DNA of 64,000 nucleotides, from contig JBDRRS010000020.1 of the NCBI GenBank assembly GCA_043825615.1, positions 1 to 64,000 on the forward strand, written 5' to 3'. This document shows, piece by piece, positions 23,921 through 32,831 of the stretch (positions are counted from its first letter, which is position 1; each line of letters starts with the position of its first letter). The stretch is from JBDRMV01 sp043825615. GTDB taxonomy: Bacteria > CG03. The position numbers and the translations under genes are program-made. A model generated the notes under the pieces. It had not been told where the DNA came from, made no database searches, and was given only the letters and a program-made list of their open reading frames with translations.

Positions 23921-25104
23921 TGGAATTCTTTCTTAATTGTATTTACTAATTTACCGGCCATATTTTCTATCTCGGTATCCGAATTACAGTCTTCTTTGAA
24001 TGAAGCGACAATTTCGCTTGTTTCCACGTCGATAATATCTACGGTTAAAATATACCTTGAAACCAGCTTCCCGCAGCTGCCGATAACTATCAAATGCACA
24101 TTCAAAAGTTTTCCCATCTGAACCGCGCAATCCTCCGTCGTGCAGCCCGTCTGCTGGAAACCCTGTTCCGCCAGTATCTTATCCATATTATTCCTGTCCA
24201 GCACATTAAAAATTTTAGAGTTTACCATCGCCCGCCTGAAAAAATTCGTAATAAAAACAGCGTCGGATGCGGAAAGAGGCGGAGTGCTTTCAAAATTAGC
24301 CACAGCTATATTTTTTCCTCCAGGCTGACTCTTTTTAACGCCCCACACAGCTGATTCCGAAAGTGTCTCAATCATTAAAAAATTGTTTTTCTTTTTAGCT
24401 ATAAACAGCGCCGTGTTGCCGTACATATCTTTCAGATTGACATCCGCGCCTTTTTCGAGCAGTAATTTTGCCAGTTCAAACGAATTATTTTCAGCGGTGT
24501 ACATTAACGGCGTTAAACCGCTTTGGTCCCTCGCATTAACGTCCGCTCCGTTCTCTATCAGTAATTTCGCTGTAAAAAACAATTTTTTGGAAACAACCCG
24601 CAGCAATACCGTCCGGCCGGCGCTGTCCCTCGCATTAATGTTAGCACCGTTTCTTATCAGTAATTTTGCCAGTTCAAACGAATTATTTTCAACGGCGTAC
24701 ATTAGCGGCGTTATGCCCTTCGGATTTCTTGCATTAACATCCGCGCTCCTGTTTATGAGAAACTCGGCAATTTCCAGATAATTTTTACTTGCTGCATATC
24801 CCAGCGCCGTGTCCCCCGCGGCGCTTTTCGCATTGACATCCGCCCCGTATGTTGCCAGTAATTTCACCAGGTCCGGGTTATTATTATCAATTGCCCAGAG
24901 TAACGGCGGTCTTCCCATCTTCCCTTTTTTATTGACGTCCGCCCCTCTTAGTATTTCTGCTTTTGCTTCATCCGGAGAATTGTCATAAACCGCCTGCAGC
25001 AGCGGCGTCCAGTAATATTCGTCTTTCCCGACTGTGGCACATCCGAAAAAAATCAAAAAACAAACTGAATAAATTACGATCTTTTCTTTCATAAAAATAT
25101 TCAT
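23917..25104 (-). CDS. Ankyrin-repeat lipoprotein with C-terminal CsgG-like domain
   Basis: 395 residues. A signal peptide ends in the lipobox IFFGC (Cys about 22), so it is probably membrane-anchored. About seven ankyrin repeats follow (TPLLQAVYDNSPDEAKA ... GNTALFIAKKKNN), then a CsgG-like domain (about 265-395: NIAVANFESTPPLSASD, NNMDKILAEQGFQQTGCT, CAVQMGKLLNVHLIVIGS). The Cys pair (GCTTEDC) is shared with three other copies in this window. It is divergent from the double CsgG-like gene at 25212. Ankyrin repeats bind proteins, so it may tether a partner at the outer membrane. Confidence 0.9.
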   Translation of the reverse strand: MNIFMKEKIVIYSVCFLIFFGCATVGKDEYYWTPLLQAVYDNSPDEAKAEILRGADVNKKGKMGRPPLLWAIDNNNPDLVKLLATYGADVNAKSAAGDTALGYAASKNYLEIAEFLINRSADVNARNPKGITPLMYAVENNSFELAKLLIRNGANINARDSAGRTVLLRVVSKKLFFTAKLLIENGADVNARDQSGLTPLMYTAENNSFELAKLLLEKGADVNLKDMYGNTALFIAKKKNNFLMIETLSESAVWGVKKSQPGGKNIAVANFESTPPLSASDAVFITNFFRRAMVNSKIFNVLDRNNMDKILAEQGFQQTGCTTEDCAVQMGKLLNVHLIVIGSCGKLVSRYILTVDIIDVETSEIVASFKEDCNSDTEIENMAGKLVNTIKKEFH

Positions 25105-25110
25105 ACCCGG

Positions 25111-25138
25111 ATTATACCAACTTCCCGCCTTAATTCAA
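25111..25138 (-). promoter_or_regulatory. Promoter of the ankyrin-CsgG lipoprotein gene (leaderless)
   Basis: On the minus strand TTGAAT (25138-25133), 16-base spacer, TATAAT (25116-25111). The ATG at 25104 begins 7 bases after the -10 box, so transcription should start at or next to the ATG. Confidence 0.65.
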
Positions 25139-25167
25139 ATCCGCTGACAAGCATAGGGATTTTTCTT

Positions 25168-25192
25168 TGTCATATTGTAAAGCACCGTCCCC
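25168..25192. repeat. 25-bp exact repeat (copy 1)
   Basis: Begins TGTCATATTG and ends ACCGTCCCC. All 25 bases are identical to 53522-53546. It lies just upstream of the 25212 gene and, if translated, gives the SYCKAPSP segment of an upstream extension. Confidence 0.85.
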
Positions 25193-25211
25193 TTGTGGTA
25201 GAATGTATTTG

Positions 25212-26741
25212 ATGAAATGGCATTCAGCGCTTGCCTTTATGATTTTGTTTCCGGTATTTGCCAATGCCCAGGAAAATATCGCTGTCCTTGATTTTAAGGC
25301 AATAAACGCTTCTGCGGCGGAGGCCTCTGCGATTTCTGAATTTATCAGAACCGCTTTGGTAAATAAAGGGGTGTTTAATGTTCTTGAGAGAAGCAACATC
25401 GATAAGATTCTGGCAGAGCAAGGGTTTCAGCAAACAGGGTGTACGAGAAATGAATGCGCCGTACGAATAGGAAAAATATTAAACGTTCAGGAAGCGATTG
25501 TCGGTTCTTACACCGAAATCGGCAATCTGCATGTTATAACCGCAAACGTCGTTGATATAGAAACAAGCAGAATTATTATTTCCAAAAGAGTTCAATTTGA
25601 AAACATTGTTACCGTCACGTCTGCAATTGACAAACTTGTTTCCCTCATTATGAAAGAAAAAAATAAACTTTCGGAGATAAAGAAAAGACAGGAACATCTC
25701 AAGTGGCTCAGAAAAAGCGGGAAGAAATTTAAAAAAGAAGCCATTGCCGTGCTTGATTTTAGGACAGAAACCGATTCTGCGGAGGATTCCGCCGCGGCCA
25801 TCGCAATTTCGGATTTTATGAGAACCGCTCTGGTTAAAACCGAAAAATTCAAAGTTGCGGAAAGAAGGACAATTAATAAAGTGCTGGCGAAACATGGTTT
25901 CCGGAAGAAGGTCTGCGCGACGAAAGAATGCGCCATACAGATAGGAAAACTCCTGAACGTTCAAAAAGCGGTTATCGGTTCTTACGGCAAATACCGGGAT
26001 ATGCATTCCATAACCGCGGATATCGTGGATATAAAAACGGGCAAAATCATCCGTTCCGAGAAAGTAACACTTGCAAAACTTACCGACGTTGATTCTGCGA
26101 TTGATAAATTCGTTTCTTTCGTTATGTTAGACCCCGAAGAAGAGAAAAAGAAGGAAGAATTCAGAAAGAAAAAAGAGCGGGAAATGGCGAAAAAGTTGGA
26201 AAACCTGCGGGAAAAGCAGGATGCTGAAAGAAAGAAAGAGCAGGAGAAACTTGCAAAAAAGGGACTCCTGGCAGTGGAAAAGGGAAAACAAAAAGAACTC
26301 TACAGAAAAAGGAAAGAAGAAGAAAGACAAAAAAGCCGGGCGGCGAGAGCGGAACACGTCGGCAATCCCGGCGTCGGTTTCCACAGCGTCGGCGGTTCTT
26401 TGAGATATTTTGCAGGCATCTTCACGCTGGAAGGCAAATACGTTTATGGGAACGGCTTCCGCGCGATTGGGCCGAGATTGTACCTCAATTTCAATCCTAA
26501 TTCAAAAGCGGTGGTTTACATCGGAGGGGAATACAGCATGATAAGAGGGGAATCGGAACTGCAGAAGTTCACGGGTGCGGCGACGGGCGCTTTTGTCGGG
26601 ATGGAATTATTTATAAGCGAAAAATTTTCTTTCCTCATTGACATTGGCCCTTATACCGTTTCGCTGGACAGTGAATTTGAAGGCATTAACGTTGTAAACG
26701 GTTACACCGTGGGGAATATAGGCGTTAATTTGTATTTTTAA
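25212..26741 (+). CDS. Outer-membrane protein with two CsgG-like domains, coiled coil and beta-barrel tail
   Basis: 509 residues from the ATG at 25212, which opens a classic signal peptide (KWHSALAFMILFPVFANA); the frame is open to 25167 but that part is the 25-bp repeat. Two CsgG-like domains (about 22-150 and 175-310; LAEQGFQQTGCTRNECAVR and LAKHGFRKKVCATKECAIQ) are followed by a Lys/Glu-rich coiled coil (about 315-370) and a ~125-residue strand-rich end (LYLNFNPNSKAVVYIGGEYS ... NIGVNLYF) whose last residue is Phe, typical of outer-membrane barrels. Function is unknown; it may span from periplasm to outer membrane. Confidence 0.85.
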   Translation: MKWHSALAFMILFPVFANAQENIAVLDFKAINASAAEASAISEFIRTALVNKGVFNVLERSNIDKILAEQGFQQTGCTRNECAVRIGKILNVQEAIVGSYTEIGNLHVITANVVDIETSRIIISKRVQFENIVTVTSAIDKLVSLIMKEKNKLSEIKKRQEHLKWLRKSGKKFKKEAIAVLDFRTETDSAEDSAAAIAISDFMRTALVKTEKFKVAERRTINKVLAKHGFRKKVCATKECAIQIGKLLNVQKAVIGSYGKYRDMHSITADIVDIKTGKIIRSEKVTLAKLTDVDSAIDKFVSFVMLDPEEEKKKEEFRKKKEREMAKKLENLREKQDAERKKEQEKLAKKGLLAVEKGKQKELYRKRKEEERQKSRAARAEHVGNPGVGFHSVGGSLRYFAGIFTLEGKYVYGNGFRAIGPRLYLNFNPNSKAVVYIGGEYSMIRGESELQKFTGAATGAFVGMELFISEKFSFLIDIGPYTVSLDSEFEGINVVNGYTVGNIGVNLYF

Positions 26742-26747
26742 ATTGAT

Positions 26748-29700
26748 ATGAAATTATTACGAGGAGTGCGTAAAATAGTTTACACAATTATGAAATTGAA
26801 AAACAAAATATTGCCAGCAAAATCCCCCTTCATCCCCCTTTATAAAAGGGGGAAAAGAGGGGGATTAATAATTGTAAAATCCTCATTAGTATGTATTATT
26901 CTGTTTCAGATTTTTATAGCGTTTCTGGTTTACTCTAACATCTACGCAGGTTTCAAATTCGGGCTGAACACCGCCATCAAGGACTCCGTGCAGAAACTGG
27001 ACGAAGAATGCCTGTCCGTTCCGGCGGTCGTATCCATAACAAGTCCCGCCGACGGTTCGACCGTTTCGGGAACGGTGAGCGTTACCGCCGAGGCCGCGCA
27101 CAGCGTCGGGATAAGCAAAGTTGAGTTTTATATAGACGGCGTCCTGAAATTCACGGACTCTTTTTCTCCTTACGTCTGGGACTGGGACACGACGGAATAC
27201 GATGACAGGGACTATCAGATAAAAGTGACTGCTTATAACGCCGGCGGAGGGACGAGGAGCAAACAGATTTCGGTTACAACGGACAATTCGGGACCGGCCG
27301 TATCCATAACAAATCCCGCAGACGGTGCAATATCGTCGGGAACGGTAAATGTAACCGCCGAAGTCAGCGACGAACACGGAATTAGCAAAGTTGAGTTTTA
27401 TATCGACGGCGTCCTGAAATTCACAGACACTTCTTCTCCTTACGCATGGAACTGGGTTACGACGGGCTGCAGCGAGAGCACGCACACGGTAAAAATCACC
27501 GCCTGCGACACGTTAGGGCATGCAACAAATATTCAGCATACGGTTACCGTGGACAATTATGACCCGCCGGCTGTTTCCGTAACCAATCCCGTCGACGGTT
27601 CAACGGTTACGGCCACCGTGGATATAACCGCCGATGCGGCAGGCGTTGTTGAAATAAGCAAGGTTGAATTTTATATCGACGGAATCCTGAAATCAGCGGG
27701 CACTTCTCCGCCTTACGATTATACATGGAACACAACGCAATATATTGACGGGCCGCATACGGTAAAAGTGATTGCTCATGACGCTGAAAATCAGACGGCG
27801 TCAAGCCAGATTACGGTTACCGTGGATAATGTGCCGCCGGACGGGGAATGGAGAGAAGTTGACGATGACCTTGTAATTGTCGGGAAAGGAGGCGATTCTT
27901 ATTTAATGTGGCCGCGGCTTTTGGAAGGACCCGGAACCAACAAAAATAATTTGCTGCAGTGGAAGACCGCAAATACTTCGGGGGAGCCGGTATGGGTGAG
28001 CACAAAAACGGTTTATGACTATCCTTCGGGGGAAAACGCCGACAATTATCCCGCATTCAAGTGGGCGCAGAATTTAGATTATAAGGGGTATACCGACTGG
28101 CGATTGCCGACGATAGGCGAACTTGAAGAACTTTATGATAAAGGCATAACTTACATTAATTACGGTTCCAACGATTGTTTGTCGTCTGATGAATATCCGC
28201 CTGACAGAGTATATGTCGTGAACAAGGACGGCGACGCGGTTTTTAACCGCATGAAGAACATCGCGAACTTTGTGCGCGCTGTGCGGGAAAGCCGGACGGG
28301 AGGGAACAGTCCCCCGACCATTTCCATAACAACCACAACGACTCTCGCTATTGATACAATATCTTCGGGGACGGTTGCGGTAAACACCGTTGTCAACGAT
28401 GATTACGGAATAAGCAGAGTTGAGTTCTACGTTGACGGTGTGATTAAATCAACGGTTACGTCTTACCCGTACAACTGGCTCTGGGACACAACCGAAAGCA
28501 ACGACGGCATGCTCACATTAAAAGCAATCATTTACGATATTTCGAATCAGACGGACACCGACCAGATTACGGTCAAAGTGGACAACACGCCGCCCGACGT
28601 TTCCATAACAAATCCCGCCGACGGGTCGACATCGTCGGGGACGGTGTCTGTAACAGTCAGTGCTACCGACGCCAACGGAGTAATCAAAGTGGAGTTCTAT
28701 ATTGATGAACTTCATGTATCGACGGTTACAACTCCGCCTTACGTCTATTACTGGGATACCACGCGTTCCACCGACGGGCTGCACACCGTTGAAGTGATTG
28801 CTTACGATACCCTGTGGCACACAGAAAGCGAAGTGCATACTATCATGGTGGATAACTGGGAGGTTCTTCCCGACGCTTTGGTTAAGGCATACACCGGCGG
28901 CGGTAATTATTTAATGTGGCCGGGGTCGCAAACCTGTCTCGCAACCAACAATAATAATATTCTGCAGTGGAAGACCGCTAATACTTCGGGGGAGCCGGTA
29001 TGGGTGAGCACAAAAACGGCTTATGACTATCCTTCGGGAGAAACATCCGACGATTATCCCGCATTCAAATGGGCGGAAAATCTGGTTTACGAAGGATACG
29101 GCGACTGGCGGCTGCCGGCAAAGGATGAATTGAAGGACTTATACGATTACGGCCGGTCGTATATTACCTATGCCTCTGACATTTACTGGTCATCCTCGGC
29201 GTCTTCGGCTACATTAGCGGACGGCGTACGTTTTTTTGACGTCGGCCCTATCGTCGGCGACGACAAGGCCAACTTGAACAATGTGCGGGCGGTCAGAGAC
29301 GCTCTGCCGGACGAGGCGCCCTTTGTTTCAATCACGACCCCGTCAGAGAGTTCTACATCATCGGGAACGGCGGTTGTAACCGCCGCCGCTTACGATGATT
29401 ACGGGATAAGCAGAGTTGAGTTCTATGTCGACGATGTGATTAAGTCCACAGATACGTCTTCTCCGTACGGCTGGCTCTGGGACACAACCGAATGCAACGA
29501 CGGCACACACACGTTAAAAGCAATCATTTACGATACTTCGGAGCAGACGGCCACCAACCAGATTGCGGTTACCGCGGATAATACACCGCCCGATGTCTCA
29601 ATAATAAATCCTGCCGACGGAGCAATATCTTCGGGGACGGTGAATATATCCGCCGACGCAACTGATAATATAGGAATAAGCAAAGTAGAATTTTATATCG

Positions 29701-30296
29701 ACGGAGACCTGAAATCCACAGACTCATCTTCTCCGTACAATTGGGACTGGGATACGATTTCATACGGCGAGAGCGCTCACACAGTAAAAGTCATCGCCTA
29801 TAATACCGCCGAGCAGACAAAAAGCACCACGCACACGGTTACCGTCGATAACTGGCAAACTATAGACGACGCTTTGGTGACGGTTTACACGGGAGAAGGC
29901 AATTACCTGGTGTGGCCGAGTTCAAGAGTTTGTCCGGGAACCAACAACGGCGTAACATTAAAATGGGCAATTAACGATTTTCCGCAGCCCGTGTGGGATG
30001 ATATTACGAAAACTTACTATTACGGGGTATATAACAAATCTAATTATCCCGCATTTGAATGGGCTGAGGATTTAGATTATAAGGGTTATACCGACTGGCG
30101 GCTGCCGACAATAGATGAGCTTAAAGAACTTTATGATTACGGTAGGTCTTATATCGGTTATGATACCCAGTTCTACTGGTCATCTACAATGGCTTCGGAT
30201 ATCGATGCGGACGGTGTGTCTTTTGAAACCGGCGCTGTGGACGACCGTCGTAAGATCTGGGTCTTCTATGTCCGCGCGGTGCGAGACAGCCAGTAA
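26748..30296 (+). CDS. Adhesin-like protein: seven Ig-like domains and three DUF1566 domains
   Basis: 1182 residues. After a basic, repeat-containing N-terminus, the hydrophobic stretch SSLVCIILFQIFIAFLVYSN acts as signal or anchor. The body alternates Ig-like modules (pattern VSITNPADGSTxSGTVxVTA ... GISKVEFYIDG ... DTT) with DUF1566/Lcl_C domains (DYPAFKWA-NL-Y-GY-DWRLPT-DEL-DLYDYG): three Ig, DUF1566, two Ig, DUF1566, two Ig, DUF1566. The first DUF1566 copy lacks the YWSS motif present in the other two. Such proteins are usually cell-surface or secreted and bind glycans or proteins. It starts 7 bases after the double CsgG-like gene, so the two may be co-expressed. Confidence 0.88.
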   Translation: MKLLRGVRKIVYTIMKLKNKILPAKSPFIPLYKRGKRGGLIIVKSSLVCIILFQIFIAFLVYSNIYAGFKFGLNTAIKDSVQKLDEECLSVPAVVSITSPADGSTVSGTVSVTAEAAHSVGISKVEFYIDGVLKFTDSFSPYVWDWDTTEYDDRDYQIKVTAYNAGGGTRSKQISVTTDNSGPAVSITNPADGAISSGTVNVTAEVSDEHGISKVEFYIDGVLKFTDTSSPYAWNWVTTGCSESTHTVKITACDTLGHATNIQHTVTVDNYDPPAVSVTNPVDGSTVTATVDITADAAGVVEISKVEFYIDGILKSAGTSPPYDYTWNTTQYIDGPHTVKVIAHDAENQTASSQITVTVDNVPPDGEWREVDDDLVIVGKGGDSYLMWPRLLEGPGTNKNNLLQWKTANTSGEPVWVSTKTVYDYPSGENADNYPAFKWAQNLDYKGYTDWRLPTIGELEELYDKGITYINYGSNDCLSSDEYPPDRVYVVNKDGDAVFNRMKNIANFVRAVRESRTGGNSPPTISITTTTTLAIDTISSGTVAVNTVVNDDYGISRVEFYVDGVIKSTVTSYPYNWLWDTTESNDGMLTLKAIIYDISNQTDTDQITVKVDNTPPDVSITNPADGSTSSGTVSVTVSATDANGVIKVEFYIDELHVSTVTTPPYVYYWDTTRSTDGLHTVEVIAYDTLWHTESEVHTIMVDNWEVLPDALVKAYTGGGNYLMWPGSQTCLATNNNNILQWKTANTSGEPVWVSTKTAYDYPSGETSDDYPAFKWAENLVYEGYGDWRLPAKDELKDLYDYGRSYITYASDIYWSSSASSATLADGVRFFDVGPIVGDDKANLNNVRAVRDALPDEAPFVSITTPSESSTSSGTAVVTAAAYDDYGISRVEFYVDDVIKSTDTSSPYGWLWDTTECNDGTHTLKAIIYDTSEQTATNQIAVTADNTPPDVSIINPADGAISSGTVNISADATDNIGISKVEFYIDGDLKSTDSSSPYNWDWDTISYGESAHTVKVIAYNTAEQTKSTTHTVTVDNWQTIDDALVTVYTGEGNYLVWPSSRVCPGTNNGVTLKWAINDFPQPVWDDITKTYYYGVYNKSNYPAFEWAEDLDYKGYTDWRLPTIDELKELYDYGRSYIGYDTQFYWSSTMASDIDADGVSFETGAVDDRRKIWVFYVRAVRDSQ
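26818..26868. repeat. C/G-run palindromic repeat inside the 26748 gene
   Basis: A hairpin CCCCCTTTATAAAAGGGGG preceded by AATCCCCCTTCAT and followed by AAAAGAGGGGGATT. Related to 1577-1626. It encodes the KSPFIPLYKRGKRGG segment between the start codon and the hydrophobic signal. Confidence 0.75.
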
Positions 30297-30328
30297 GAAA
30301 ATAGGAAAACGGTGCCGTGTTTGACATT

Positions 30329-32302
30329 TCACATTTCTTCTCGCTTGAAGAACTCCACGACCTGTTTTAATGTAGTTGTAAAACCACATTCGGGAAGCGA
30401 CCGTGCAAAGGTCTTTCCGTAATTCCTGCTGATTATCCTGGGGTCAAGAATGGCAATCACGCCCCTGTCCGTCTTCGCGCGGATGAGCCGGCCGGCTCCC
30501 TGTTTCAGCATGAGCACCGCCTGGGGCACCTGATAATGCCGGAACGGATCCCGCCCGTGCTTTTTAAGATATTCCATTTTTGCTTCCGTTACGGGATGGT
30601 CGGGAACGGCAAAGGGAAGTTTGAATATTATCACGCACCGGAGCGCTCTGCCCGGAACGTCTATTCCCTGCCAGAAGGTACTTGTCCCCAGAATAACCGC
30701 ATCGCCGCTCTTTTTGAAAATACTGAGGAGCTTCCAGCGGGGTAATGCGCCCTGTTTCAGGAGCTGCAGCCCCGGCAGTTGAGCGCTTATGCAGTCGTAT
30801 GCCGCATCAAGAGTGCTGTAACTCGTAAAGAGAGCGAATGTTCCTCCCCCTGAAATTTCAAGAATTTCTTTCGTGCGTTTTACCGCCTGAATGGTGAACT
30901 TTTCCGTATCGTATGACGGGTCGGGCAAATCCTCCGCAATGTAAAGCAGCGCCTGCTTCCCGTAGTCAAAAGGGGAGCCCAGCATAATTTCGTCCGCTTC
31001 TTCCAGACCGAGCCGTTCTTTTATGTATCCGAATGACCTGTCCACGGAAAGAGTTGCCGAAGTAAGTATCACCGGGCGGGTTTTTTCGTAGAGTTCCTTA
31101 CGGAGAACTCCCGCAACTTCGACGGGCACGGCGTGAACCGAGACCGTCAGGTTTCTCGTCCCCGGGGTTATGTCTATCCAGTAAACATAATCCTTTTCGC
31201 TCTGCTCAATAAAAATTTTCAAGCCGTTCCTGATGCCGATGCACCTCTCGGCGTAGGCGGAAAGTTCAACCGCCGATTCCTCGTCCGTTATATCGGCCAG
31301 CGCGGCTTTGAGGCAGGCGTAGAGATTTGAAAGCGGCTTATCCAGAGTGTTTTCAAACAGGTTCGCGTTTCTGATTCTTCTGGTGAGGCGGGCCGTTCCG
31401 AATTCATCCGCTATCGACGCAAAAAATGTTCTCGCGGCTTCCTCCGCGTTTACGGCGGCTTTTTTTACGGCAGAGCGGGTTTCGTCTTTCAGTTCGCTTA
31501 AACGCAGGACTGCTCCTTTTTCTCCCGCGGGGTTGTATATCAGGCGCAGTAGAAATTCCAACGCTCTGTTTGAGACGGCAACACCGAGGTATTCCGTCGC
31601 CACGTCCTCCACGTTCTGCGCCTCGTCAAAAAGCACCGCGTCGTAATTCGGAAGGAGCCGTCCTCCGGATGCAATGTTCGTGAAAAAAAGATGATGGTTC
31701 ACCACAAGGATGTTTGCTTTCGTCTGTAAAATGCGCGCTTTCATATAAAAGCACCCGCTCCTGTAAGGGCATTTCCTGCCGAAACACAGGTCTCCCTCCC
31801 TGCTGACATTCGCCCAGATATCTCCTCTTACGTTAAAATCAATATCCATTTTAAGACCGGTTTCCGTCTTCCTGCACCATCCGGCAAGCCGGTTCCACTG
31901 TTTTTTTGATTCGGCATCGTCGAACAGCCCGAACTGCCTTCCCCTGTTCAGCCGACGGAGACAAACATAGTTTCCGCTTCCCACGCACAGGGCGAATTTA
32001 AATTCCAGAGACAGCGCCTCACGTAAAAACGGAAGTTCTTTTTTTGTCAGCTGTTCCTGAAGCGTCTTTGTATAGGTTGAAATTACCGCCCGCTTTTTGT
32101 TTTTCCCCGTCCATAAAATAAACGGCACGAGGTACGCAATGCTCTTCCCCACGCCCGTCCCCGCCTCAGCCACAAGATGTTTTTTCTCTATGATTGCTTT
32201 TTCTATGCGCTGAGCCATCTCCAGCTGCTGCGGCCGCTGTTCGTATCCTTTCAGGAGTTCCGCAATCCTGCTTTCCGGCGAAAACAATTCCTTCAGATTC
32301 AT
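30329..32302 (-). CDS. dinG: DinG/XPD-type Fe-S DNA helicase
   Basis: 657 residues of superfamily-2 helicase: Walker A AEAGTGVGKSIAYLVPF, the Fe-S cluster cysteines (YVCLRR, then CFGRKCPYRSGC), DEAQ box (VLFDEAQNVED), and C-terminal motifs VILTSATLS, GTSTFWQGIDVPG and QGAGRLIRAKTDRG. These are 5'-3' helicases that unwind R-loops and D-loops. No extra exonuclease domain is present at the N-terminus, as in the E. coli DinG type rather than the Gram-positive type. It is convergent with the DUF1566 gene. Confidence 0.93.
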   Translation of the reverse strand: MNLKELFSPESRIAELLKGYEQRPQQLEMAQRIEKAIIEKKHLVAEAGTGVGKSIAYLVPFILWTGKNKKRAVISTYTKTLQEQLTKKELPFLREALSLEFKFALCVGSGNYVCLRRLNRGRQFGLFDDAESKKQWNRLAGWCRKTETGLKMDIDFNVRGDIWANVSREGDLCFGRKCPYRSGCFYMKARILQTKANILVVNHHLFFTNIASGGRLLPNYDAVLFDEAQNVEDVATEYLGVAVSNRALEFLLRLIYNPAGEKGAVLRLSELKDETRSAVKKAAVNAEEAARTFFASIADEFGTARLTRRIRNANLFENTLDKPLSNLYACLKAALADITDEESAVELSAYAERCIGIRNGLKIFIEQSEKDYVYWIDITPGTRNLTVSVHAVPVEVAGVLRKELYEKTRPVILTSATLSVDRSFGYIKERLGLEEADEIMLGSPFDYGKQALLYIAEDLPDPSYDTEKFTIQAVKRTKEILEISGGGTFALFTSYSTLDAAYDCISAQLPGLQLLKQGALPRWKLLSIFKKSGDAVILGTSTFWQGIDVPGRALRCVIIFKLPFAVPDHPVTEAKMEYLKKHGRDPFRHYQVPQAVLMLKQGAGRLIRAKTDRGVIAILDPRIISRNYGKTFARSLPECGFTTTLKQVVEFFKREEM

Positions 32303-32368
32303 AAGATATCCCGCTTATATTTATAGCACAAATTTGCCGTGAAACTCAAACCCCAACGGGTTACGGGA

Positions 32369-32397
32369 TTGAAACTGCGTCCGCAAATTAGTATAAA
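32369..32397 (+). promoter_or_regulatory. Promoter of the DUF2784 gene (nearly leaderless)
   Basis: TTGAAA (32369-32374), 17-base spacer, TATAAA (32392-32397). The ATG at 32406 is 9 bases past the -10 box and lacks a Shine-Dalgarno. Confidence 0.65.
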
Positions 32398-32405
32398 ATA
32401 TTACA

Positions 32406-32831
32406 ATGAGTTATAAATTGTTCGCTTCGGTTACCGTGGTCGTCCATTTCCTTTTCATCGTCTTTATATTATGCGGGTTCGTTTTTAATCTTTACGGAAT
32501 TCTTTTCAACAGGAAACTCCTTGACTGTTTTTACCTGAGGACGCTGCATCTCGCCGGGATAATATTTGTTTTTTCTCTTGAAGCCGAGGGAAAATACTGC
32601 CCCCTGACACTGCTGGAAAACCATTTCTACATAAAATCCGGAAGTTCCCCCGCCTATGCGGGCTCTTTTATCATTCATTACCTGGAAAAGTTAATTTATC
32701 CCGACGTAAACCCTATGCTCATAATAATTCCCACCGGCGCGTTAACCGCCGCCACTCTGCTGCTCTTTATTTTTCACCCTCCCAAAAAAGAAAGCTCCGG
32801 AACCTGCCTTCATGATATTTATGTGGCATAA
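32406..32831 (+). CDS. DUF2784 family membrane protein
   Basis: 141 residues with four hydrophobic segments. The family pattern is clear: VHFLFIVFILCGFVFN at the start, GKYCPLTLLENHF in the middle and the loop YAGSFIIHYLEKLIYPD before the last segment. DUF2784 proteins are small inner-membrane proteins of unknown role. It overlaps the start of the next gene by about 20 bases. Confidence 0.85.
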   Translation: MSYKLFASVTVVVHFLFIVFILCGFVFNLYGILFNRKLLDCFYLRTLHLAGIIFVFSLEAEGKYCPLTLLENHFYIKSGSSPAYAGSFIIHYLEKLIYPDVNPMLIIIPTGALTAATLLLFIFHPPKKESSGTCLHDIYVA

